A stretch of DNA of 64,000 bases, from assembly GCA_029721435.1 (NCBI GenBank), contig CM056573.1, forward strand, positions 4,126,001-4,190,000, in the 5' to 3' direction. The stretch's first letter is position 1. Each line of letters begins with the position of its first letter. The notes below the pieces were generated by a model. It was not told the origin of the DNA. It saw nothing but the letters and a program-made list of their open reading frames with translations, and made no database searches. Below, in pieces: positions 35,963-48,894 of this stretch. A program made the translations under genes and the position numbers. The DNA is from Gymnothorax reevesii (lineage: Eukaryota; Chordata; Actinopteri; Anguilliformes; Muraenidae).

Positions 35963-37225
35963 GGGCATGATATGTTTTCAGGCTTTGAGGGACATGCCAT
36001 TGACTTATATTAATTCCTAAACCCCATGACTCGCCCTAATCCTTTGTTTGCCAGGTGTTTATATAACTGTCTGTCTGCGGACAGGTTTTGTTAAAACGAT
36101 ATCTTCACAACTGTGCAGTAAGCAGTCATGGAATCTCACACGTGTGTAACTGAGATGAAAATGATGGCCGAGCTTGAAGGCGAATGCAGCCCAAGGAAGG
36201 GCACAGAAGTACGGGTGGGAGGAGTGGCTGGTGTGGTCCCCTTCCAAGATCATTTCTAGTCGCATATTTTTCATAACCTCAGGGAATACATTTATTTCCA
36301 AATATTTTATAAATTTAAAATTCATTTGTTTATAAATTTAAAATTCATTGACATTCAGACTTATTTCATTCAACAGCAGTGGCGGCTGGTGAATTAGCCA
36401 TAGGGGAGGCTCAAACCCATCCCTTAAAAATGATTGGTCAAGACTGGTTTTTAAACATTCATTTAAATTACTATCACAGAAACTCAGAAAACGCTCAACA
36501 TTATCAGGTCTGGTCAGTTTTTCAGTAATGACACATAGCTGTCAACTCTCACGAATTTGGCGTGAGTTTTAGTGCGAAATTTATGTTCCCTGCTGGAGTC
36601 AGCAATTATTCAATAAGCGCATGTGTAAGAGATTCTCACGCAGAATTGAAGTCCTTGTGCAGGGAGGTTTATCAGTTTCACCTGCGTTACGGTGATTATG
36701 ACTCTAGACTTCTTGTGCTTTTCTTCGCTCAGAGGTTGCAAGCAATGGAATTGCTGAAAGGCGTTTCAAATGATCTTATTTCATTGAAACAATTTAAACA
36801 ATAGTAAAACACATGCATGTATTTGTCTGACCAAGTGTTGTTATTTTTTGGCTGAATTCAAAATCCATTCATTGGGTGACGCATGAGCAACTTCTGCTGT
36901 TTAAATGGTCACATTTTTATCAGACCCGGTGCAAAAGTCTGTCTCAGGGCCCCGCAAAATGAATGGCCTCTCTTGTCTGTGATTGGCTCATGACTAAATG
37001 AATGGCCTCTCTTGTCTGTGATTGGCTCATGCATTTTCAGCTCCGTCCCACTTGGTACTTTTGGATGAAATTTGCCACAAATTTGCAACTTCAAGCCCTG
37101 ACTAAGTGATGTTTTTCTATTGGGACCTAGTACCTGTTTGGCATATATATTTTCGACTTTTCAAGCTGCAGCTGGTAAATTTGAATCAAACTTGCTAAAG
37201 GTGTTCAAACTCATGGTCCACATCG
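35963..37225. other. intergenic with a short duplication and a transposon end
   Basis: AGTGGCGGCTGGTGAATTAG at 36379 resembles the terminus of a fish DNA transposon. The 80-codon frame at 36562-36804 has no recognised family. Confidence 0.35.
36961..37035. repeat. 39-bp tandem duplication
   Basis: GAATGGCCTCTCTTGTCTGT starts at 36961 and again at 37000. Both copies run through GATTGGCTCATG. Confidence 0.95.
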
Positions 37226-37950
37226 TTACATTACATTTATTTAGCAGACACTTTTATTCAAAGCGACTTACAGTAAGTGCATACAGTAAGGTCACTGACA
37301 CTGTAGCTCAACAGACTGGACGAGGTACAACTCCTATTGAGCATTAATCACCTGAAGTCATGAAAACACAGAGCAAAGACTATACAGAAGGCAGGAGCGC
37401 ACAGATAAAAGAAAAAGAAACAAAGCAAATTCAAACATTAGAGCAGGAAGTTTGCTCTTTTAAAATAAAGCAGGGAAGGGGGGGTCAGATGCTCTCTAAA
37501 CAAGTGAGTCTTAAGGTTACGGCGGAGGAGCAACAGGGATGGAGCAGTTCGTAGGGAGGTGGGAAGGTCATTCCCCCACTGGGAAGCAAGATGGGAGAAG
37601 CTGAGTGATCTGGTCGAATGACCAGCTTTCTGACCCGGGATGGGGGGCGAAGTGGTCCTGCTGCTGCAGAACGAAGTCGCCGGGCAGGGGTGTACGGGAT
37701 GATCATCTCTTGCAGATAGGAAGGGGCCGTCTTGTTTGTAGCAGCATTGGCCAGAGTTAGGATGGTGAATCTAACTCTGGCCGCTACCGGTAGCCAGTGC
37801 AGAGATCGCAGCAGGGGAGTCACAATGGCGAACTTTGGGAGGCTGAAAACCAGACGAGCAGCTGCATTCTGGATGAGCTGCAGGGGTCCGTGGGCACTGG
37901 ATGGTTGCCCAGCAAGCAGGGAGTTGCAATGTATTTTTTTTTTTTTTTTT
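37226..37950 (-). mobile_element. LINE 3' end remnant with ORF2 C-terminus
   Basis: The minus frame 37485-37823 reads TPLLRSLHWLPVAARVRF and APSYLQEMI, the typical C-terminal region of fish LINE ORF2. The 3' tail (left) is the fish repeat block ACATTACATTTATTTAGCAG plus CAAAGCGACTTACAG at 37226-37275. Confidence 0.7.
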
Positions 37951-39839
37951 AATCAGTGCATGGATTAAAAATGCACTTATTACTGTACATACAATACTGA
38001 CTCGCTAACCCACATTTTTCATGGAGTGACTTCACACCTAGTTAATCGTGCATCAGTGCTACAACTGATTGTTTAAGGAATCGCATCAGTTCAGTTCTCC
38101 TTTCACAGGATTAGAAGACTATGTTAGCATGTAGTAGTGTATACTGATGTATACTTTATAGTACTACTTGACTGAAATTATTTATTACAATGTCAATCCA
38201 GGGGAACGACCAGATGGACCTCTCGTTATTTAGAAGAATCAGTGGATTTTATTTGTGTCATTTATTTGCGAAGATAACGTTTTAAACAAGCCATTTATCA
38301 AATGTCATTTGCATTATTTTGCGAGTCTGGTGTTCATAAGAACAGAAGCTTAATATGAAATTTGAGCCTCAAAAAGGAGCTTTGGTAAAGCTCTGAAATC
38401 AAAATTTGCCAAAAAATAGCTAAAAATTTTAAATAAAATCATAGCATAGTTGCTAAATACAATGCAAGGCAACACAGTGTCACAATATCACACGCATAGT
38501 CAAACAAGGTAACATTCTGTAACTGTAAAGGTTATATCCTAGCTTGCACAAAGAGGACTTCCCCACTAAAAATAAATACGAGCATTCCTGAAGTCTTACT
38601 CGAGCCGCCATTTATGTAAATTTGCTGGCTGCCAAACTTCAAATCTCAGCTGTTATCATGAGGTAATATGTCAAATTGCCTCTCTTTTTCTTAGTCAGTG
38701 TCATATACTTCTCTGATATAAATAGCAAACTAAAAGGGAGTTAAATAACCTTGCAATATGATTGATGAAACCCCAAGGACAAATGTTGTGATAGTAACTA
38801 TGAGATGGCCCATCTGTTGTTAGTTACCTCCGTGTCTTGACACCCTGACATTTAATGCTGGTTGTGCTCCTGTAGCTCTGGCCACTGTCCAAGGAACTAA
38901 GATCTTGCTTGTGGGGAACATCATTAGCCAAGCTGAGCTATTAAATCATCATTCACATGAATTCACATCATCAATGAATGCTTCTCATGGTCCGAACTAA
39001 TGTATGTCTGTTCCTAATGCTCTTATAGTCCAAAGACTGGTATCAGGTTTCTTTTCATGTTTACAGGTCTATCAATTTTGAGATCATGAAAATGACAGTT
39101 AAGCGAAGGCACATATTATACACAAGTTCTTTTTTTTCTCAGACTTTACTTGATCTGAGAGGTTGGTGCATTGCAGGGACATGCAGTCAGGGTAGGCAGT
39201 GACTTCTCCTTTTTTATCGTTAGGTTTTGTCAACCTATATCACGTACTATGCCTGATTGTCAATCTATCAATTTGACCTTTTGTCTGGTCAATTAAGCCT
39301 GTAATGATTAAGAGGTGATAGTGGCAAAAAGATTAATTTACCTTTATGCTTTGATTTAAGACTGCAAGGAAGTAAATCTTAATAATTAATTAGGAAAAAA
39401 TCTAAACTCTCTCGGTAATTCCTTATATTGTATTGATCTTTTGTTTATAGGATTATGAAAGAAGACTGAAAATAAACTCCCTATTTTAAAAAAAAATGGC
39501 ATTCAAAAGTATGTGTGTAAGGGGGGAAATTATATCGTAAACATATTGACCACACATTGAACGGCGCATAAGAAAGGTTTTGATATTTGTTAATGGCATT
39601 GCGTTAGCTTCCTCTAAGCTTTAAGTTTGATACGCAGAGCAATGATATCATGGATGCTGATCAAGCAAAGTAATAGAGTTATCGTTTGTTTGACGGTGAG
39701 GATTCTGCCCCTAACTGACCTCCGACGGTACATCACTGGTAAATTGGTACCAATAATAAGGAAGCACTTATACATTCACAAGGACAATGGCGCAATTTAA
39801 TTAAGTCAGAAAATGCTCACTTTAAGTGTAAAGTTGGTA
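37951..39839. other. intergenic, nothing recognised
   Basis: A+T-rich sequence without coding features. Confidence 0.5.
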
Positions 39840-39845
39840 TAAGTC

Positions 39846-39873
39846 CCCATCCATCCATCCATCCATCCATCCA
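39846..39873. repeat. (CATC)n at the LINE 3' end
   Basis: Seven CATC units form the tail of the minus-strand LINE remnant. Confidence 0.9.
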
Positions 39874-40220
39874 TTTTCATCCTTTAATCTGGGGCCAGGT
39901 CGCGGGGGTGGCTGACTCAGCAAAGTATCCCAGGCATTCTCCTTCCCAGCCAACTGTTTCTAGGGGATCCCCAGCCATTCCCAAACCAGCCGGGACACAT
40001 CATTCCCTCAGGGTCTCAGATGTCCGAGCTCCTCACCCAATCTCCGAGGGCAAGTCCAGCCACCCAGCAGAGAAAACTCATTTCAGCCGCCTGTACTCGC
40101 GATCTCGTTGTATCGGTCTCTAGCTAAGGTTCATGACTGTAGGTGAGGGTCGGAACAGGTTGACAGGTAAATCAAGACCTTTTCTTTTAGGGTCCACCGC
40201 TCCTTCACCGTGACGGACTG

Positions 40221-40610
40221 CTACAACGCCCGCATCACAGCTGACCTGCACCTCCGCCCGTCAATCTCCAGCTCCATCTTACCCTCTCTTATGAACCAAA
40301 CCCCGAGATAGTAAAACTCCTCCACTCGGGGCAGCAAGTCACCCCCATACTCCACCTTCTTCTGGCTTAGACACATAGCACCAGATGCGGAGGTGCTGAT
40401 CCTCAGTCTGATTGCTTCACACTTGGCTGTGAACCACCTCAGTGTGTATTGGAGGTCAAAGCCTGATGAAGCAAACAGGACCACATCATCTGCAAACAGC
40501 AGAGATACAACTCTGAGGCCATCAGGCTGGACTCCCTCCAAATAACCCATCCAAGACAATCGTGAACAAAATAGAATACATGGCACAAACTTGGTGGAGT
40601 CCAACACCAA
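40221..40610 (-). pseudogene. LINE reverse transcriptase fragment (FADD box)
   Basis: A 129-codon open stretch has LLFADDVVLFASSG, the catalytic box of non-LTR reverse transcriptases (FADD form), followed by KCEAIRLRISTS and VEEFYYLGVWF, which match the thumb-side region of fish LINE ORF2 proteins. Sequence beyond both ends continues in other frames, so it is a fossil. Confidence 0.85.
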
Positions 40611-41420
40611 CTGGAAATGAGTCTGAGTTCAGAATGCAGACTCAACTCCGGCTCTGGTTGTACAGGGATCAAATGGCTCAACAGCCCTAGAGCCCCACAC
40701 TTCTGCAGCACCCATCATGCATTATGTCTTGGGATGCAGTCAAAGCCTTTTCCAAGTCCACAAAGCACCTGTAGGCTGGATATACAAACTCACTTGACTC
40801 CTGCAGTATCCATGCAAGGGTAAAAAGCTGGCCCATAGTTCACTGGCCAGAACAGCACCTGTTATGCTTTGGACCTGAGGTTTGGTAATCAGGCCAAGCC
40901 TTCTTTATCATTTACAGCACCCTGGTAAAATCATTCCCTGGGAGGCTGAGGAGTCCGATCCCCAATAGTTGGAGCACATCCACCAGTCCGCTTTTTTGAA
41001 AAACTATCCCAGTTCGCCAGTGTCCTCTGAGAATCACTGCCTTATCCTAAAACAAGAGTCTGCTTGTCTCAAGGATCTTGGGAGGTATTTTTCCTGGAGC
41101 ATTACCTCCTGGTAGGATTTCCCATGGAAAAATTGTCCTAACTGAGGTGCCAGATGAAAAAAAATTCAATAAAACGCTCACTGGACACTAGGGTCCCATC
41201 CTGAAGCCAGGCCTGGGAGGAGAGCTCATAGGTGAACCGCGAGTGCCTGGCTGGCTCAGCCTGAGGAGTCGACATGGAACCTTCTCCTTGTGGACCTGCC
41301 GCTTGCGAGGAAAAGGACACAAGCGAAGTTCGATGTAGATCAGGCAGCAGACAAAGTCGGAGGCCCTGGCAGCCTGGGCCTCGGTTATGGAAAGTGGACT
41401 TTTGGTGCACAAGTTCCTTT

Positions 41421-44350
41421 TCTACTCAATTGTACGCACTATAGATACTGAACACACAAATATATAGAAGTTAAATCTTTCAGCCTAAGTGCCGTTTCTG
41501 AGAAGACATACCAGGTAACTTAATATTTTATATGCAAATACAGTGCGAGGGGCGCACTGTACCTGTCAAACTCCAGCAATAAAAAATTGGATTGCACAGC
41601 TCGAGAGACTGAAAGAAACATTGGCACCATTGTGGAAATAGCTGGTTTAAGAAAAAATTAGTATCTAATGATGCTCTGAAGATTTGGATCCACAATATTA
41701 ACTCATTTCTTTTAATACCATATGTATTTTTGCAAATATAATTGTTTTGGAGATACAAATGTGCACCACTTTATGGCACCATATAAAAGCATAATGACAG
41801 TATTACCTGTGTGGCCAGGCATTTTCCTAACTGTTGTTACCGATATGGAATTGTAACTTAAATCTGGGTTGCTTCACTTGCGTAGCTTAGTGTATTGTGT
41901 TTCAAACTTTAGAGGACTTTCTCCCTGTTGTATCTGCAACATTACCTCTTCAATAATTCATCAATACTTAACAAAAGTTACGCATTAGCCCAAAAATACA
42001 TCATTACAACTCAAAAGAAAAAAAGAAAAATTGCTACAGTAATTACTTTCTTCTCAGATTTTGTAATATTTCAGCAATGTTGTGAATTTCAGGGATAGTT
42101 TCCTAAAAAGACCTTGGGCCAATCAGATGAGCACAATCAGATGGACTTGTTTTATGGTCTCACTTGAAGCCTTGCGACAGCTGCCACGCTCAGCACAAAA
42201 GTCTGGTTATCTTCACTGAGTCTGCAGGGGCGGAATAATGACGGTCATTGTCTCCAGCTGCAGATCTGGACTGATATGTGTTCTCTCTTTTTATCCCTTT
42301 CTCTACTTTCTCTCCATCTCCCTCTGCCCTCACTTCATCTTTTCCTTTCTTTCACTTGCTGTTTATGTACCTCACTCTGTCCCGATCAACTGTAATTCCG
42401 TTCACTGGCTCTGTAGTGCGGGGACGGCGCCTGTCACTGGGAACGCCACTGTTCTGGCGGGGGTGTGAGGGTGTACATTTCACCAACAACCTGTCCCTGT
42501 CCCAGCGGGAGTTTTATGTTCCAGTCTTTCCTGGGGTCCGCGGCCGCCACAGTAGCTCTTGCTCATCATGTTCCTCCTGAGACTATCCCGTTCCAGTTAA
42601 GTGTCTCCAGCTGAGAGACCCACCCTCCCGTCAGATATAATGGAAAAGCTTCTCGGTGGAGCAGGTGAACAGATTGTATGGGATTTTGTACGCGTGGGTG
42701 GGGGCGATGACGTGTCCGTGACATCGAGAGGAACCTGATCTCGCCCCAGGAGCTGCACTTATCCTGTCGCTGCTACGTGAGGACAGCTGCTGGGTCACTG
42801 CAGGGGTGCTTTGTGAAGGGGGGGGGCTGGTCGTCCACCACAACACTGATTCTGCCGACACACACTCTTACACATTCTTTAACAGTTTTGAATAACATGA
42901 GTTATGTTTATTAGACTGTTGTTTACAGCTACTTGCATTTCATGACAGCAGAAATATGCGACCAGCTGACTCAAAATCAGCCTAAATGACTGTGAAAAGA
43001 GCTGAACAATGTCGTGACGGCTGGCAGATGACAAGATAGTTAGCTCCCTGTGCAATGGAAACTGTACACTTTTACTGTGCATTTTAATTTTGCATTTAAA
43101 GACACTTCTTTCTATGATCTTTTTCTTCAGGGAAAAAAAAATCTGCCACTGATGAAAGATAATTTTGACATATTTTTAGATATGTCCACGGGTTAAGAAA
43201 ATTTTCAGTCGTCCCATGATATATTCAGAAATGTGCCAAAATTATCTCATGTCCTCAGCAGATTTTATTTTATTTATTTTTTTCTTTATTCAGGAAAAAT
43301 TGTCATTGAAAAAAGTATTTTGAGTCAGGATACAAGATTAAAATGTTTGGTTAGAATTTTTTTTGCAGTGTAGTGATACCATGCCATTTTACAATTGACA
43401 GCTTCAATAAAATATTATGAGTAAAATTTGATCCTGATAGTTCGTTCAGCCTCCCAAGGCCACTATCCTCTAACCACCAGTGCAGCGGATTATACTGAGG
43501 CCTTTCAAATACACATCCATTAATCAGGAATTTTGTAACTGCTGAGCACTTGAATATGAAACTGGTGATCATCTCTGACAGGATAGAGATCAGGAAGCGA
43601 GAAACTCGACTGCAGTGGGTCTACAGCCACAGTTAACCTACAGTGTCTTTCTTTGCCTCCTGCGAGAAAAGGTCTTATCCAGTGTTGAAGAGAACCTTCG
43701 TTCAGAAGAAACCTGAGCTGTTTAAGATACCCATTCAATCTTCTCAAACTGAGAGACATGGTTTCTTTCTCTCATCTCTGGAGGCTTGGTCTGGTCGCAT
43801 CACTACTTGACGAGTTGGAATGAAAATGTGTTGTCACATCACGCAAATTTAATGTTTTCATTTAAGTGATGCAGATAGTGTACCTGCATCAGGCCTGCAC
43901 AACTCGGTTCAGTCCGAGCACGGACAGGGTTGTGGTTGCTTGCATGATGGTAAAACATTTGGTGATAAAACTGATGAATTTGAGCTCATGATCGCTAATC
44001 TCTTGACCATTAATCACATGGTACATCTTGCAAAAAATTTAAATGTGTTCATTTTGGAAAACCCTCCTCAATACAGTGCAACATAAATCTTGCCTGTGTT
44101 GTGCTTCACAACTTTGCCTCCAGACGCGATGTCCCTCTCTGTGATGATGTTTATGATGCACCTGAGCCTGTTGAGGACCCAAAGAATCTCCCTGCGGTGC
44201 CTCAGAATGAGGTACGGACCAGGGGTGCAATAAGGGATGCAATTGTTCAAAATTACTTTTGACCGTGTCACTGTAATTATTTGTGAGAGATTAAAGTTAA
44301 GTTTAAATAATTTTTGTTTGAAATCGAAAATTATTTGGGAATGTTATGAT
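41421..44350. other. intergenic, a GC-rich patch near 42420-42800
   Basis: Mostly A+T-rich. 42420-42800 is richer in GC and CpG with GCGGCCGC at 42541, but I see no exon or promoter arrangement. Confidence 0.4.
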
Positions 44351-46730
44351 TTAGGAGAGCCGCCTTGATTGTAACGCGTCATAATTGTAACATGCACGTT
44401 TTCTCTTGATTGGTCAATGCGGTCCTGATGTCATCATGTCAGCATATGACGAGTACCGTAATGCACGTGCCTGGGAAGTTGCAAGTCTTTTCATCCATTC
44501 TGCAGGGAGATATCGCCAGGGAAGTTGGTTTTCCACAAAATAAGTAAAAATTCACTCCCACAGTATTTTTTGAATACAGATTTTTTCTTTAATGTTACAG
44601 ACCTAAAATCTACTTGGGTGTCTGTATGCATATGTTCATTACTAGTTTGCATCATTTTAACACATTATGATTGTTAGGTCCATTCTGTAAACGCCAAATG
44701 AACGGTGTGCTGAGCGCCACAGTTGTAACCAAGGACTGTGGTTGTAACACATTACATTTGAGACAACGGCAGACATTTGCGAGCACAGCTCAAATAATTT
44801 TGCTCTTTGTTTGCTTTTTTGTTTGTTTCACAGAATGTCCCTACAAAAAGGCACAATTTTATAAATGCACTAGATGCTGACTGGCACATATTATAATGTT
44901 CTTTGCATTGAGATGTAGGCTTAGTCCTACCTGGAAATTTAATAAGCTAACCTATTTGGTTCTGTCTAGGCAAGTGTTATTGTAGCCTATTTCGGATTTT
45001 TGCAATAAAACTTTAAGATACAAATAGACTGCTTTTCTATAGCATAGACTGTAAAAAGTGATTTGGGGTGTTGCTACATTATTGACTCTGCATGTTGTGA
45101 TTCTGCCTTGTTCTGCCATGTTTGATATGATTCGGCTTTGTCTGACCATGAGTTCATTGTGATTTGGGTTCCATGGCATGTTTTGTTTTTGCCTTGTCTC
45201 TGTTTGTTCGACATATTCCATCCTTGCAGTTAGATTCCGGTTCTTGTTTTGTTTCTCGCCATGCATTGCACTTCGTCTCCCCCGTCTGGTCTCATGTCAT
45301 GTGATCGCTCACAGCCCCAGTATTGCGTGCCGCACTTTCGGGTGATTTCATGGTTTCTGGGATTTCAATCACTCCTTCCAATCTCATTTGCGTCCTACAC
45401 CTTGCTTTTCTATGTTACTAACAATAGTAACAGTTTATTATTTTAGTTAAAGTTACTAACCCAGACTAACATTGTTTATAGTACTAACTTACTAACGAAC
45501 ACTAGGGATTGTATAGCTGCACTTCACTAATTGACTAACAAGCTCCCACCTGTCGCCCTATTCTAGTCTCCATCCCTTTGGCTTTACTCAATCTACTTTG
45601 CTGCAGTTTCAGCGGAACCTCCGCACTTGTTAGACTCTGTTCTCCCTCCTTATCTGTGCACATTAGAACTCCCTAACCGGAGCCATGTGTTTGTCTATAT
45701 GCTGTCTCTGTGATCCCTGTCCGCGTTTTGGCTTTCGCCGATTTCATGTGGTCAGGAACTTCCTCATGTTCATTCCTTTGTAATTACCCTGACCCAGCTC
45801 ACCTGTTTCCCATTGTAGCATGTGACTTCTCGTTTGTATATTTAAGCAGTCATTTCACAGCCAGCTTTTTGTCAGAATGTTTCTCTTGGTTTACCTGTCC
45901 TGCGATTGTTTATGCCTTGTACTTTCTGTGATTCTCTTCTGACTGGACTGTCCCTGATTAAGATTTTGGCTTTGACTTGGATTTGTTTGCGTCTGTGTAT
46001 CAAACTTCTTTTGCCCAACCATGGGTTTTATGTTTACTGCCCTGGTTACAACTTGGATTACGTCCCCGGGGTTCTGGTCTTTGGATTGTGGATTTTTTTC
46101 TGTTTCGCTGCTGAGGTTCACCTAATAAAACACAAGCTTTTTGGATTACTTGGTTCTCGCATTTGGTTCCTGAGTGTAAGCTCACATTGCAGGGGTACCA
46201 GTGCAGGTATGAATGGGACTTTTTCAAACTCTTGTCATATTTGCCAATATTCTGTGTTCAGTCAACTATTCAATTCTAAATCAAATTAGGGTTGTATAAC
46301 ATTTTTATGACTCAAAGTCGCTTTAGGCACAATCAATGCATTTTCCTATCAAGGAACTCACACAAACACTTAAACTTGTAAGTTTTTAAAATACAATATT
46401 TTTTATGGGACATTCTTATCATATTATTGGAGTTTAAAGGAACGTTAACCAGTTGCCCGAATGAAATATAATTGCTTTGACCTGAGAACGATGAGTTTAA
46501 TGCTACTTTTGCTGTTACAATTGTAACTCCTGCGGTTACAATAAAGACTCAAACGCACTTCAGTTGTAACACCGAACAGGGTCTCCTTTCAGTTATTACT
46601 CACGACCTGTTTAGTTTTTCAATGAGTGGTTTATGATAGCCGATATGTGCTTTGCCTGAATATATTACATATGTAGTTAAAACTCTTTGTAATAGAGTGA
46701 AACGTTAAAATTGAGGCGGCTCTCCCCTAT
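44351..46730. mobile_element. DNA element with GGAGAGCCGCC termini and TTGTAAC subterminal motifs
   Basis: GGAGAGCCGCCTTGATTGTAAC at the left end matches the inverse of TTGAGGCGGCTCTCC at the right end. The subterminal zones carry at least eight copies of RTTGTAAC or its complement (near 44368, 44388, 44723, 44741, 46510-46570). The solo LTR 45093-46186 lies inside, leaving about 1.28 kb of original element. No transposase is visible, and the family is not recognised. Confidence 0.6.
45093..46186 (+). repeat. solo LTR of the same gypsy family, diverged
   Basis: It aligns along its whole length with the reverse complement of 61161-62284: the same TGTTGTGATTC start and CTCACA end, shared internal blocks such as GGGATTGTATAGCTGCACTT, and AATAAA near the end. 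No gag or pol adjoins it. TGCA is found just before the start (45089-45092) and again just after the end (46188-46191), a possible target duplication. Confidence 0.75.
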
Positions 46731-48815
46731 AGGTCATATTCTATTAACTGTACTAACAAGTTTAATAGGGAGACTGTCTTAGTGTAATAGTTGAGCAAAT
46801 TAAGTATGTACACTACTTGATACAAATGTATTACTTGACCAGTTTCAGTTATATTTTTGCTCCACTCTTCTTCTCGGATTAGAATAATCCAGATTTTTTG
46901 GATCAAACGTATCCCAATCCTGAATTTTTGAACTACACAAACAAAGGTTTGATAAACCAAAATTGGATTATGTGATCTAATCCAATTACAGAATCCCTTT
47001 TCTTTTGACCAACCAGTTTTCAAGATTTGATGCAGACTGGATTTCTTCTATCTGGATTAAATCTATTGAACTGGCCCATTAGTATTTTCATAACTGGAAA
47101 GGACTTAATTGGTTAATGTTGCTTACATGAGTCAATCCATTACCAGAGTACTTCAGAACGCCAGTCAGAAACTGGAATATTGTGGGTACAAACCTACATT
47201 GTAAACTGAGTTGCTAGCTTAATGCTACTGGCAGTACTTGCCAGTTTGCTGAAGTGTTTCGGCTATCTCTCCGGAAATCAGCTTTATTCCCTCAGTCATG
47301 ATGTATTTCCTTGAGGAAATATCAAGAAACCATGGACGACGTTGCCATATGACTGCGAACCTTTCCTCCGTTTCACTGCTCCACCTTGCTATGACAGCAT
47401 CACTCTTTCTCCAAGCTATGTTTTCAAATGTGCACGCTGCGGCTTCATTTCTTCCTGCAGAGCTGTCAGCTACCCTCCTATTGGTCAGCGGCGCAATCCG
47501 TCTGGGCTAAAACAGCCGAAATGAAAGCCAGGTCAACCCAGACTTTTGGATGTTTAAGGCGACCCACTTATCATGCTAGTTGAAAAGGAGTGGGCAGTAA
47601 ATGAGGATAGTCAGTCATTTGCAAGTGTTTGTTTTGACAGACATTTTTTAAATTATTGCTTCAGCTAAGTCTCCGAGCTTTGAGTGTGGTACATCCCAAT
47701 ATTTGCATATCTTAATTCACATACCTGAGTCAAGAGATTGTGTTGGGGGGGGGGGCCTTGGTCCACAAGATTTTGCACCGTTTATGTCTCTTGGGAACTG
47801 GACATTCAGCCCAAACTTGGTGCCTCTCAGTCCCCTCCCTTTACCGTTGACATATTCAAACTTAATTTATTTTTGGGGTGGTGATGAGTCTTAATTCTCT
47901 TCTGCACTGCAAAAGACAACCTTTTTTGTGGATGCTTGATTTATACTGAAGCATGTTGGCATCACCTCTTCTGACATCTAAACATTCCTTGTCTTTTTTG
48001 CTCTTATCCCAACTTTTTTACGGAGTTGTGTATCAAGGCAAAATAATATTAAAAATGAATTATACTGTATACATGGTAAAACATGAGATACCTTGTCTTG
48101 TACTGTTTTAAATCGAAATACAAAAAAGGCAAATCAAAGAGGACTTATAAAATTAATTTTCGCATTTTCCATTCCATTTAAACTTAATTTTTTTATTATA
48201 TTCTGTTCACCTAAATCAAGTGGATAAAACATTTTGGGCCCTAATTCGACAACCTAAACTCAACAGGCAAATGCAAGTGCAAACAGTATCACAGATAAAA
48301 TACAAGCACGTCTGACACCATTTAGGTAATTTAGTGACAGGAGGGGATAATGCAACTGTGGCACAGTTGTCAAAAGGGGTGGTCAAATTAACAGTGGGCG
48401 TGACTTCAAGGCCAATCATATCACCTGTTTCTTTAGAAACAGTGACATAAAGCCATTGCAAAGTTGTAATTTTGTCAGGTGATGAACAAGCACCCAGCTT
48501 TTGCTACTGCCGCCTCCTTTGGGTCATCGTGAGAATCGTGCTGTAACGTTGCAAGCAGTTTAATGATATGAGGTGAAGAGAAAAGTGAACATTAAGAAGG
48601 TGGGACCCCAGATCTTCGGGAGAGGGGGGTTTGCAGCAGCGAGTCAATGGAGGACGCAGCTGCCTATACCTTCCCTACACAGGGGAGAGCAATTAGGAGG
48701 GAAAAGGGTCAATTCACTGGGTGTTTCAGATGAAAAGATGTGGGCTGTTTAAACTGTGTACAAAACAGCACTAGAGGTATTGGAACAAAGGCAAGACTTA
48801 AGTTAATTATTTGTA
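46731..48815. other. intergenic with minor repeat-like blocks
   Basis: 46860-47075 has several inverted GGATTA/TAATCC blocks like a fish MITE. 47930-48020 resembles a Tc1 end. No genes. Confidence 0.35.
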
Positions 48816-48841
48816 CCTCTTTCTCTCTCTCTCTCTCTTTG

Positions 48842-48889
<48 letters not shown>

Positions 48890-48894
48890 GCACA
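48816..48894. repeat. compound (CT)n(CA)n microsatellite
   Basis: CT runs with one TTTG interruption switch to CA at about 48865. Confidence 0.97.

Larger units (their letters stand above)
39840..41420 (-). mobile_element. LINE remnant, 5'-truncated, with (CATC)n tail
   Basis: Read on the minus strand the element ends in a (GATG)n tail (plus 39846-39873) after sequence typical of fish non-LTR retrotransposons. It includes reverse transcriptase sequence at 40221-40610. Numerous indels break the frames. Confidence 0.75.

Noticed and set aside
36562..36804. 80-codon plus-strand frame as a small gene
   Set aside because: No recognised family, no splice or promoter context, and a length expected by chance.
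42238..42580. Overlapping frames in a GC-rich patch as exons
   Set aside because: Two frames are open at once, and neither shows a domain or convincing splice sites.
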